This document shows positions 9,730-17,618 of a DNA stretch of 64,000 bases, piece after piece. The notes under the pieces are model-generated. The model saw only the letters and a program-made list of their open reading frames with translations. It had not been told where the DNA came from and did not search any database. The stretch lies in contig DEMD01000011.1 in NCBI GenBank assembly GCA_002354735.1, positions 340,395 through 404,394 of the forward strand, in the 5' to 3' direction. Source of the DNA: Gammaproteobacteria bacterium UBA2679. GTDB taxonomy: Bacteria > Pseudomonadota > Gammaproteobacteria > Pseudomonadales > Oleiphilaceae. How positions within the stretch are numbered: the stretch's first letter is position 1; the number at the start of each line of letters is the position of its first letter. A program made the translations under genes and the position numbers.

Positions 9730-11543
9730 GCATCCAAATAGATATTCTTCGGATATCCGGCTTTCGGGGTGTAACCAATATCGAAATAGCCTTACCGAGA
9801 GTTACCGTATTGCTAGGCCAAAATAATGCTGGCAAAACATCAGTTATAAAAGCATTGCAATTAGCAATAGGTGACTATTCACGTTACTTGTCTGATGAAG
9901 ATTTCCATATTTGTGAAGCTGGTAAGCGCCAAGATACTATCACTGTCGACATTAGATTCATACCCGTTGAAGGTAAGGTTAGATCCAGCGAATTTTCAGA
10001 GGAATGGCAACAGGAGTTTGGTTCTAAAATTCAGGCAGAGGCAGATGGCAAACAGTATGCAGCAATTAGAACGATCGCGAGACCTGATAGGGTAAAAGGT
10101 GGATACATCATCGATCGTTACGAGATGGAATCGTGGCCTGAAAATACCGGATGGGAAAAGGTTAGTTTTAGGAAAAAGCTTGGAAAACGACTGGAGTCTG
10201 TGCCTTTTATTCCGATTGATGCACAACGAGATATACATACTGAATTGAAAGAAAAGTCTTCGTTTGTGGGGCGCGTGCTGTCAAGCGTTGAATACGATGA
10301 TAAAGACGTTGCTGAGCTAGAGCGGATGGTGGCCGAAGTCAACAAAGAGGCTATAGAGAAGAGCGAGCCACTCAAGCGATTGAAGACCCATCTAGACAAT
10401 CTGGATCAATCATTTGAAGGGTCTGGTCAAACAGAGCTCACCCCATTTCCCAAGAAAATTCGTGATCTTTCAAAGCGATTTAGTGTGAATTTTGGCGAAT
10501 CAGAAAAAAGCTCATTCTCAATGGAATATCACGGTATGGGCACGCGTAGCTGGGCATCTATGCTGACCGTTAAAGCCTTCACCGAACTCTTGGCCAAGAA
10601 TCACGAAGAGGAAGCTGAACCCTTCTTCCCAATTATGGCCGCCGAAGAGCCTGAAGCACACCTGCACCCGAATGCACAGAGAACTTTGTATCGGCAACTC
10701 ATCGATGTGCCTGGACAGGTGATTATTAGCACTCACTCGCCATATATTGCGGGCTTGGCTGAGCTGCATGAAATTAAGTACCTAAGCAAGCCGGAGAATT
10801 CAGTTCAGGTATATCAGCTTAGAGCCGATTTTGAAAACGATGATCTAAGGAAATTGAAAAGAGAGGTCGTTCATTCCCGTGGTGAGCTTCTGTTCTCTAA
10901 AGCAATAGTCTTATCAGAAGGGGAGACAGAAGAGCAAGCCCTGCCTGAATTGTTTGAGTCCTATACTGGAAAACACCCCTTTTCGCTCGGTATAAATTTC
11001 GTGGGTGTTAATGGCTCAGGCGCGAAGTATCGGCCGTTTCTAATTTTGGCGAAAGACTTCAATATACCAGTGTATATATTTAGTGATGGTGAAGAAAAAA
11101 CGGTTGAAGAGCTCAAGAAGAATTATAAAAAAGTCTTTGGGGATGACGATATCGAGAAAGCCACCAATATCACTATACTTGTAGGCACTGACTTTGAGGG
11201 TTATCTGTTAGATCAAGGGTATAACGAGCTGATAGAACAGACGATTCATGAGGTAGCAGGTGCTGGCGCCGTTGATAATTGGATCCAAAAGCGAAATGGA
11301 ACACCTTTAAAACCGATTAAATCCGACAAGCCGCCCTGCAATGCCTGTAAGCAGCCTATATTTGAGGCGGAGCTACGAGACTATAGCGGTGCGGATGGAC
11401 GCGTTCGAGCAATCCTCGAAATCTTGGATTCAAGTAAGCCCCTTTATGCAAAGGCAATTACCGATAATCTGACTAAGTTGTCAAAAGAAAAGCTTCCGTT
11501 GAAGGTTGTTGAATTATTCAAACAAATTGAGTCTGGAGTCTGA
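9726..11543 (+). CDS. gajA: OLD-family ATPase/TOPRIM nuclease, Gabija GajA-like
   Basis: A 605-residue OLD-family nuclease. The N-terminal half is an ABC-type ATPase with Walker A GQNNAGKTS (from residue 31), signature GMGTRSW (270-276), Walker B AAEEPEAHLHP (from 306) and the H-loop STHSPY (335-340). The C-terminal half is a TOPRIM domain with Glu398 in LSEGETE and an acidic SDGEE segment at 453-457. A Cys pair (CNACKQP) lies further on. Length and domain order match GajA of the Gabija anti-phage system, a nucleotide-sensing nicking endonuclease. The direct partner downstream is a UvrD-like helicase, which is the Gabija pairing. Its start overlaps the hsdS stop (ATGA). AT-rich relative to hsdM and hsdR. 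A generic OLD nuclease is the alternative. Confidence 0.85.
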   Translation: MSIQIDILRISGFRGVTNIEIALPRVTVLLGQNNAGKTSVIKALQLAIGDYSRYLSDEDFHICEAGKRQDTITVDIRFIPVEGKVRSSEFSEEWQQEFGSKIQAEADGKQYAAIRTIARPDRVKGGYIIDRYEMESWPENTGWEKVSFRKKLGKRLESVPFIPIDAQRDIHTELKEKSSFVGRVLSSVEYDDKDVAELERMVAEVNKEAIEKSEPLKRLKTHLDNLDQSFEGSGQTELTPFPKKIRDLSKRFSVNFGESEKSSFSMEYHGMGTRSWASMLTVKAFTELLAKNHEEEAEPFFPIMAAEEPEAHLHPNAQRTLYRQLIDVPGQVIISTHSPYIAGLAELHEIKYLSKPENSVQVYQLRADFENDDLRKLKREVVHSRGELLFSKAIVLSEGETEEQALPELFESYTGKHPFSLGINFVGVNGSGAKYRPFLILAKDFNIPVYIFSDGEEKTVEELKKNYKKVFGDDDIEKATNITILVGTDFEGYLLDQGYNELIEQTIHEVAGAGAVDNWIQKRNGTPLKPIKSDKPPCNACKQPIFEAELRDYSGADGRVRAILEILDSSKPLYAKAITDNLTKLSKEKLPLKVVELFKQIESGV

Positions 11544-11544
11544 T

Positions 11545-13443
11545 GTGAATCTATCGAATGCCCAGCGCCAGATAGTTGAAGCTCCTGTAGATACAGCTAT
11601 TCAAGTGCTTGCTTCAGCCGGATCAGGTAAGACACGAGTTTTGACAGAGCGCGTCCGGCATATGTTGGGGAAAACCAAAAAAGAGGGTGTTATCGCTCTT
11701 ACTTTCACCAATAAAGCAGCCGAAGAGATGAGTACACGCTTAGCTGACTTAGAGCAGGTAGAGAACAGGGCCTGGATTGCTACGATTCATTCAGTCGCAC
11801 AGCGAATTTTAGAGAAATATGGTCATACCGTTGGCTTGCCGCAGGAGTTGCACATATATGAGAGAGATAAAGACCGTATGGAAGTCTTTATGCAATCCTT
11901 GCGTGAAGATGGCATCGATATAGATGACTATCTAAATATTCACGATTCAAGGGAGTTAAAAAGCAGGGAAAGAAACTTTCAATCCTATATGAATATTTTC
12001 GCTAAAATTAAAAGAGAGCTGCTAACAGAGCTAGAAGTCACTGAATTGTACCCAAATAACGAGGTTTGGAAAACATATCAGGATTATCAGGCGGCCTTGC
12101 TTAATAGCGGTGGAATCGATTATGACGATATTTTGGTGTATGCGCATAAAATACTGCTAGATCACGATTGGGTCGCAAAAATATACCGATCACAGTATAA
12201 GCATGTCTGCGTTGATGAGGCCCAAGATCTGAATAAAGTACAGTATGAGTTCATCAAAGTGCTTTGCGGCGATGTAATAAAAAGTGTTTTGATGGTAGGG
12301 GACCCTAATCAAATGATATATGGGTTTAATGGGTCATCAAACGACTATCTTTGCTCACATTTTGTCGATGATTTTACGCCTCAACAGTTTGAGTTGAAGG
12401 AAAACTATCGCAGCACTAAGGCGGTCATTCGTGCGGCAAACCAGTTGCGGCCAAGCTCACAAGCAGAAATGGATTACGCGTTAGAGGGTGGCGTTAAGGT
12501 CTCAGGTTTTGATTCGGAAGAAGATGAAGCAGCGGCGGTTGTTGCCACCATAAGGAATCTTTTGGATTTGAAAGTTCACGATGAGATCGAAGGCGAAATA
12601 TCGCTTGGCAATATGGTGGTGATTGGCCGCAATAGATTCGTTTTTTCAAAGCTCGAAAAATGTCTTGAGGATAATTTGATACCTTACTCATTGAGAAAGG
12701 GTGAAAGACAGCTTGAGCCATCTACTCGATTTGGCAAAGTTTTGGACTATGCCATACGGTTGAAGCTGAACGCTAAAGATTGGGTCGATGGGAAGAAATT
12801 GTGTCAGGTGCTAGGCATTTCTGAGCCAGATAACTGGACGACAGATGTATTGCAAGGTTTGGCAGCGAAAATCTCATTATCATCAGCTGATTGCTACTCT
12901 AAGATATTCCAAGAGCTGCTTTCTGCGATTGATAACCTGGATGTCGATAGCCCTAGAATTGCCAAGCTAGTTAAAGATTTTAATACCCTTCTTACCTCAT
13001 TGGTTGAAAATCATAATGATGCTTCGGACAACAGAATAGAAGACGTAAAGCTGAGTTTAGAAGAGCTCGATGAATTCAATCGCACTTGGACGCGCTTCAA
13101 GCGAAAGGGGCTGGGTGATTCCTTGGTTGCATTTCGCAATGCATTAGCCCTCGGCCAACTGTCTGATAATATCCAAGATGACGGCCTAACGTTGAGCACT
13201 GTTCATACCATGAAGGGGCTTGAAAAGGATATCGTGTTTTTAATTAGTATGTGTGAAGGTGTTTTTCCAGACTATAGGGCAATCAACTCAAAGGAGCTCG
13301 ACGAGGAGAGGAATAACGCCTTTGTCGCTGTAACAAGGGCCAAACGATGGCTCTATGTTTCTTACCCTAAGCAAAGAATGATGCCTTGGGGTGATAGGAA
13401 ATTTCAGCGGAAGTCTCGCTTTGTTGCGGAAATAGAGGCATGA
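11545..13443 (+). CDS. gajB: UvrD/Rep-like superfamily 1 helicase, Gabija GajB-like
   Basis: Superfamily 1A helicase partner of the GajA-like nuclease. From the GTG at 11545 (TGGAG 7 nt upstream, one base after the gajA stop) it is 632 residues and opens with the Q motif NLSNAQRQIV. Walker A ASAGSGKT is at 23-30, motif II DEAQD at 224-228, motif III GDPNQMIYGF at 252-261. The C-terminal STVHTMKGLEKD and FVAVTRAK motifs are intact. An upstream in-frame TTG at 11506 would overlap gajA and lacks a ribosome site. The protein is longer than the roughly 500-residue GajB I know of, because the 2A/2B region is fuller. In Gabija, GajB is thought to respond to DNA ends and activate GajA. The gene overlaps hsdR (ATGA). 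Confidence 0.83.
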   Translation: MNLSNAQRQIVEAPVDTAIQVLASAGSGKTRVLTERVRHMLGKTKKEGVIALTFTNKAAEEMSTRLADLEQVENRAWIATIHSVAQRILEKYGHTVGLPQELHIYERDKDRMEVFMQSLREDGIDIDDYLNIHDSRELKSRERNFQSYMNIFAKIKRELLTELEVTELYPNNEVWKTYQDYQAALLNSGGIDYDDILVYAHKILLDHDWVAKIYRSQYKHVCVDEAQDLNKVQYEFIKVLCGDVIKSVLMVGDPNQMIYGFNGSSNDYLCSHFVDDFTPQQFELKENYRSTKAVIRAANQLRPSSQAEMDYALEGGVKVSGFDSEEDEAAAVVATIRNLLDLKVHDEIEGEISLGNMVVIGRNRFVFSKLEKCLEDNLIPYSLRKGERQLEPSTRFGKVLDYAIRLKLNAKDWVDGKKLCQVLGISEPDNWTTDVLQGLAAKISLSSADCYSKIFQELLSAIDNLDVDSPRIAKLVKDFNTLLTSLVENHNDASDNRIEDVKLSLEELDEFNRTWTRFKRKGLGDSLVAFRNALALGQLSDNIQDDGLTLSTVHTMKGLEKDIVFLISMCEGVFPDYRAINSKELDEERNNAFVAVTRAKRWLYVSYPKQRMMPWGDRKFQRKSRFVAEIEA

Positions 13444-16400
13444 GCAACGTCGGCCAGAGAGAACGCGCCACCCAGACCCGAGTTGTGAACTTTTTTCAGC
13501 AGGTGATGGGCTATCGCTATTTAGGTGACTGGCACGACCGGCCGGATAGTCGAAATGTCGATACCGCCATCCTTAAAGGCTGGCTCCTCAAGCGTGGTAT
13601 TGATGAGACACTAATCAGTCGCGCCTTGCGAAAACTGGATATCGCTGTGGCTTTAGGGGAGGGCAGGAAACTCTTCGACGCCAACAAAGACGTCTACCGA
13701 CTGCTGCGCTATGGTGTGAAAGACAAGGTCGGCGCGGGCCAGCTAAATGAGACTGTCTGGCTGATCGACTGGCAAAATCCCCTGAATAATGACTTCGCCA
13801 TCGCCGAAGAAGTGTCGGTGAAAGGGGAGAACAAGAAGCGCCCTGATATCGTGCTTTACGTGAATGGCATCGCGCTGGGCATTCTCGAGCTGAAGCGATC
13901 TTCTGTCTCGACCAGCGAAGGTATTCGACAGAATCTGGACAATCAGAAAAAAGATTTCATCCGCAATTTCTTCACGACCATGCAAGTCGTCATGGCTGGC
14001 AATGATACCCAGGGCTTGCGCTATGGCACGGTAGAGACGCCTGAGCGTTATTACCTTGAATGGAAAGACGAACAACTGCCCCTCAGCGCCGATCCGCTCG
14101 GTGATCCGTTCGATACGCAGCTCGACAATCCACTGGACAGGCATTTACGCCAGCTCTGCAACAAACAGCGCTTCCTGGAGATCATCCACGATTTCATAGT
14201 GTTCGATGCGGGCGTCAAGAAAACCTGTCGGCACAATCAGTATTTCGGTGTTCAGGCCGCAAAGAATTACATCGCTTCACGGCAGGGCGGAATCATATGG
14301 CACACGCAGGGTTCGGGCAAAAGCCTCACCATGGTCTGGCTGGCAAAGTGGATTCGGGAAAACATCAGCGACGCCAGAGTGTTGATAATCACGGACAGAA
14401 CCGAGTTGGACGAACAGATCGAGAAAGTGTTCAGCGGTGTCGACGAACAGATCGATCGCAGCAAGAGCGGAGCAGATCTGCTCTCAAAGCTCAATCAGCC
14501 TGTGCCGTGGTTGTTGTGCTCATTGGTACATAAATTCGGTCGTCAGGGTGAGTCGGATGATGAAGGTGCCACCCGCGATTTTATAGAAGAGCTCAAGAAT
14601 AGCCTGCCGACTGATTTTCGGCCCAAGGGCAACCTGTTCGTATTTGTGGATGAGTGCCACCGTACCCAATCCGGCAAACTGCACGGTGCGATGAAAAGCA
14701 TTCTGCCAGACGCCATGTTTATCGGCTTTACCGGCACGCCCTTGATGAAAAAGGACAAGCAGAAGTCCATCGAGGTGTTTGGACCCTACATTCACACCTA
14801 CAAATTCAACGAAGCCGTAGCTGACGGTGTGGTGCTGGATCTGCGCTATGAAGCCAGAGACATCGATCAGCATCTGACATCTGAAGCCAAGGTGGACCAG
14901 TGGTTTGACGCCAAAACCAGAGGTTTGTCGAACCTTGCAAAAACGCAGTTGAAGCAGAAGTGGGGCACCTTGCAAAAGGTACTGTCCAGCAAGTCCCGGC
15001 TGGAAAAGATTGTCAGCGATATCCTGATGGATATGGAGCTGAAACCCCGATTGATGGATGGTCGGGGTAACGCCATGCTGGTGTGTGCCAGTGTTCATCA
15101 GGCCTGTGTCGTCTATGACCTGTTCAGCAAGACAGATCTGAAGGGAAAGTGCGCCATTGTCACCAGTTACAAGCCCAGCGCTGCTGACATTAAGGGCGAA
15201 ACGACTGGGGAGGGGCTAACCGAGAAATTGTTCAAATACGACGTCTATCGCAGAATGCTCGCCAACTATTTTGAGCAGGATGAAGAACACGCTGCCAGAC
15301 GTGTCGAAGAATTTGAAATGGACGTCAAAAAACGCTTCATCGAAGAACCCGGACAAATGCGCTTGCTTATAGTAGTAGACAAGCTACTGACCGGGTTCGA
15401 TGCACCGTCTGCAACCTACCTGTATATTGATAAGAGCATGACCGATCACAGCTTGTTTCAGGCTATCTGCCGGGTCAACCGGCTGGACGGTGATGACAAG
15501 GAATACGGCTATATCATCGACTACAAGGACCTGTTCCGATCTCTGGATAAAGCAGTAAAAGACTACACTGCTGAAGCCTTCGACGCTTACGACACAGACG
15601 ATGTGAAAGGGCTGTTGAAAGATCGTCTGATTCAGGCCAAGGAAGATCTGGATAACGCGCTCGAAGCAGTGAGAGCCCTATGCGAGCCTGTAAGTTATCC
15701 GCGAAATACCCAAGACTTTCTGACGTTCTTCTGCGGCCAATCCGGAAATAACACCGAGGCCTTGTCCGAAAAGGAAGCCCTGCGGCTGACGCTATACCAA
15801 TCTGTTGCCAAGTTGTTGCGAGCATATGCCAGTATTGCCAATGAAATGGACCAGGCGGGCTATACCTCGACCCAGGCAACCGTTATCAAACAAAGTGTGG
15901 TTCATTTCGAGAAGGTTCGTGACGAGGTCAAGGTGGCCAGTGGCGATCTTCTGGATATGAAGCGCTTTGAGCCTGCCATGCGTCATTTGCTCGATATGTA
16001 CATTCGGGCAGATGACAGTGAAACCTTGATGGACTTCGAAGAATTGGGATTGATCGAACTGGTCATCAATGATAACGGGCAGGGCATGGAAAAACTGCCC
16101 GAGGGGCTTCTGAACGATAAAGAGGCTATGGCTGAAGCCATAGAGAACAACGTTCGTAAAACCATTATTGATGAAAACCCGGTGAATCCCCGCTATTACG
16201 AACACATGTCAAAACTGCTCGATGAACTGATTGAGCAGCGACGTAAACATGCCATGGATTATCAAGAATATCTGAAAGAAATCAAAGAGCTGGCAAAGAA
16301 AGTGGTTGATCCTGTCAGCACCAGTCAGAGTCGTTATCCTGTATCAGTGGACACAGCGACGAAGCAGTCGCTCTACGACAATCTCGGTCAGGATGAAACG

Positions 16401-16571
16401 CTGGCGAACAAGATCGATGAAGCGGTTCGTGCGATCAAGAAGGCAGATTGGCTGGGTGATCGGTTCAAAGAACGTGAAATTGCCAACGCCATTCGTGAGT
16501 CCACTGAAGGCTACGCTATAGATATCGACGCTGTAATGGCGCTGATGAAAGCGCAGAAGGCCTACCTTTGA
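13440..16571 (+). CDS. hsdR: Type I restriction endonuclease subunit (HsdR)
   Basis: ATP-dependent motor and endonuclease subunit of the type I system, 1043 residues, a normal family length. The N-terminal nuclease domain has the PD-(D/E)XK pattern (RPDIVLYVNG then LGILELKRS, about residues 138-160). Superfamily 2 helicase domains follow, with Walker A HTQGSGKS (about 287-294), DECH (about 404-407), FTGTP (about 437), and the motif VI region with QAICRVNR (about 682-689). The C-terminus is the helical domain that binds the methyltransferase core. GC content returns to that of hsdM, unlike the gaj pair. The ATG at 13440 overlaps the gajB stop, and the TGA overlaps a TTG start for the next gene. 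Confidence 0.96.
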   Translation: MSNVGQRERATQTRVVNFFQQVMGYRYLGDWHDRPDSRNVDTAILKGWLLKRGIDETLISRALRKLDIAVALGEGRKLFDANKDVYRLLRYGVKDKVGAGQLNETVWLIDWQNPLNNDFAIAEEVSVKGENKKRPDIVLYVNGIALGILELKRSSVSTSEGIRQNLDNQKKDFIRNFFTTMQVVMAGNDTQGLRYGTVETPERYYLEWKDEQLPLSADPLGDPFDTQLDNPLDRHLRQLCNKQRFLEIIHDFIVFDAGVKKTCRHNQYFGVQAAKNYIASRQGGIIWHTQGSGKSLTMVWLAKWIRENISDARVLIITDRTELDEQIEKVFSGVDEQIDRSKSGADLLSKLNQPVPWLLCSLVHKFGRQGESDDEGATRDFIEELKNSLPTDFRPKGNLFVFVDECHRTQSGKLHGAMKSILPDAMFIGFTGTPLMKKDKQKSIEVFGPYIHTYKFNEAVADGVVLDLRYEARDIDQHLTSEAKVDQWFDAKTRGLSNLAKTQLKQKWGTLQKVLSSKSRLEKIVSDILMDMELKPRLMDGRGNAMLVCASVHQACVVYDLFSKTDLKGKCAIVTSYKPSAADIKGETTGEGLTEKLFKYDVYRRMLANYFEQDEEHAARRVEEFEMDVKKRFIEEPGQMRLLIVVDKLLTGFDAPSATYLYIDKSMTDHSLFQAICRVNRLDGDDKEYGYIIDYKDLFRSLDKAVKDYTAEAFDAYDTDDVKGLLKDRLIQAKEDLDNALEAVRALCEPVSYPRNTQDFLTFFCGQSGNNTEALSEKEALRLTLYQSVAKLLRAYASIANEMDQAGYTSTQATVIKQSVVHFEKVRDEVKVASGDLLDMKRFEPAMRHLLDMYIRADDSETLMDFEELGLIELVINDNGQGMEKLPEGLLNDKEAMAEAIENNVRKTIIDENPVNPRYYEHMSKLLDELIEQRRKHAMDYQEYLKEIKELAKKVVDPVSTSQSRYPVSVDTATKQSLYDNLGQDETLANKIDEAVRAIKKADWLGDRFKEREIANAIRESTEGYAIDIDAVMALMKAQKAYL

Positions 16572-17287
16572 GGTCGCAGATTGAAATTCGGGACATTACG
16601 GTAGCGATTACCCACAAGGATATCAAAAACCTGCATTTGAGTGTGCTGCCGCCAGATGGGCGCGTGCGTGTGGCGGCACCGAGCAGCATGAGCGAACAGG
16701 CTATTCGTATTGCGGTCATCAGCAAGCTAGCCTGGATACGGCGGCAGCAACGAGATTTTGCGAAACAGCCTAGGCAGTCGAGTCGCGAAATGATCACCGG
16801 TGAGAGCCATTATTTATGGGGTCATCGTTATCGACTGAGTCTGGTAGAGCGAACTGGCAGACATGCCGTACTGGTCAAAAGTGCTCAGAAGATCGAGCTG
16901 CGTATTTCACCAGGCACGACCAGGGACAACCGGCTGAAGTGTCTCAACGATTTCTATCGTCAGGAGATGAAACAGCGAACCGATCTCCTGATAGACAAAT
17001 GGCAAAACGCTATTGGCGTAGAAGTTGGCGCTATCGGCATCAAGAAAATGAAAACCAAATGGGGCAGCTGCAACATCGCAGCAAAACGCATCTGGCTCAA
17101 TCTGGAGCTGGCCAAGAAGCCGCCAGAGTGCCTTGAATATATTCTGGTCCATGAAATGGTGCATTTGCTGGAGCGGCACCATAACGACAGATATAAAGAG
17201 CTGATCACGCGGTTCATGCCGAACTGGCGAGAGAATCGTGATTTGCTAAATAGTTTGCCGTTGGCGTATGAGGATTGGCTCTACTGA
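16568..17287 (+). CDS. YgjP/DUF45-type zinc metallopeptidase
   Basis: A 239-residue protein of the YgjP-like (DUF45) metallopeptidase family. The zinc signature HEMVH is at 195-199 with further histidines at 204-205 as candidate ligands. The preceding KMKTKWGSCN segment (about 158-167) is the other conserved family block. It starts with a TTG at 16568 that overlaps the hsdR stop (TTGA), giving translational coupling, and no other good start was seen. DUF45 genes often end type I restriction operons. A role in controlling the restriction complex by proteolysis is an inference by analogy with ClpXP control of HsdR, not shown. Last gene of the island. Confidence 0.85.
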   Translation: MRSQIEIRDITVAITHKDIKNLHLSVLPPDGRVRVAAPSSMSEQAIRIAVISKLAWIRRQQRDFAKQPRQSSREMITGESHYLWGHRYRLSLVERTGRHAVLVKSAQKIELRISPGTTRDNRLKCLNDFYRQEMKQRTDLLIDKWQNAIGVEVGAIGIKKMKTKWGSCNIAAKRIWLNLELAKKPPECLEYILVHEMVHLLERHHNDRYKELITRFMPNWRENRDLLNSLPLAYEDWLY

Positions 17288-17618
17288 CTTAGAGTCATCG
17301 CAACTTCATCCAGCTGCAGCAAGCATAGTGGTCGGGATTTGAATATCAGCTAATAACTTGGGGAATGAACAATTCAGGCCAGTTAGCTGCGGTAACTCGG
17401 ATAAAAAGCCCTGGGAAGCCTGCCCACGACATGTCCACTAATTAACATTAGTGGACATTGGGCGCTCTACTTGGCGCTCCGCCGCCTTCTGGGTTTGATA
17501 CCAGTTTGCTCCTCGTCGCAGCTTAGGCATTTTTCATTTGGCACGAATCCGGATTTCCTGCCATACGCGTACTTCAACTCGGCGCCACTAACGCTGTCAA
17601 CCAGACGAGTTTGAATGC
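17288..17618. other. Intergenic region after the defence operon
   Basis: This 331-bp stretch holds the perfect inverted repeat at 17431-17458. A minus-strand frame (17467-17685) ends nine bases beyond that repeat. It encodes a short basic, Cys-containing tail (CLSC then KPRRRRSAK) and could be the end of a decayed gene, but its upstream part overlaps the Mfd-like gene and I do not recognise it. No convincing Rho-independent terminator for the operon was found. Confidence 0.4.
17431..17458. repeat. Perfect 12-bp inverted repeat with 4-bp centre
   Basis: ATGTCCACTAAT (17431-17442), centre TAAC, then the exact reverse complement ATTAGTGGACAT (17447-17458). It is AT-rich in the middle and has no T-tract on either side, so it does not look like a standard terminator. 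It could be an operator, a recombinase site or a transcript-end hairpin, placed right at the edge of the island. Confidence 0.75.

Noticed and set aside
9726..11543. GajA-like gene as a lone phage P2-type OLD exonuclease or a retron/Septu component
   Set aside because: No reverse transcriptase or Septu PtuB-type HNH partner is nearby, while the direct UvrD-like partner and domain order fit Gabija.
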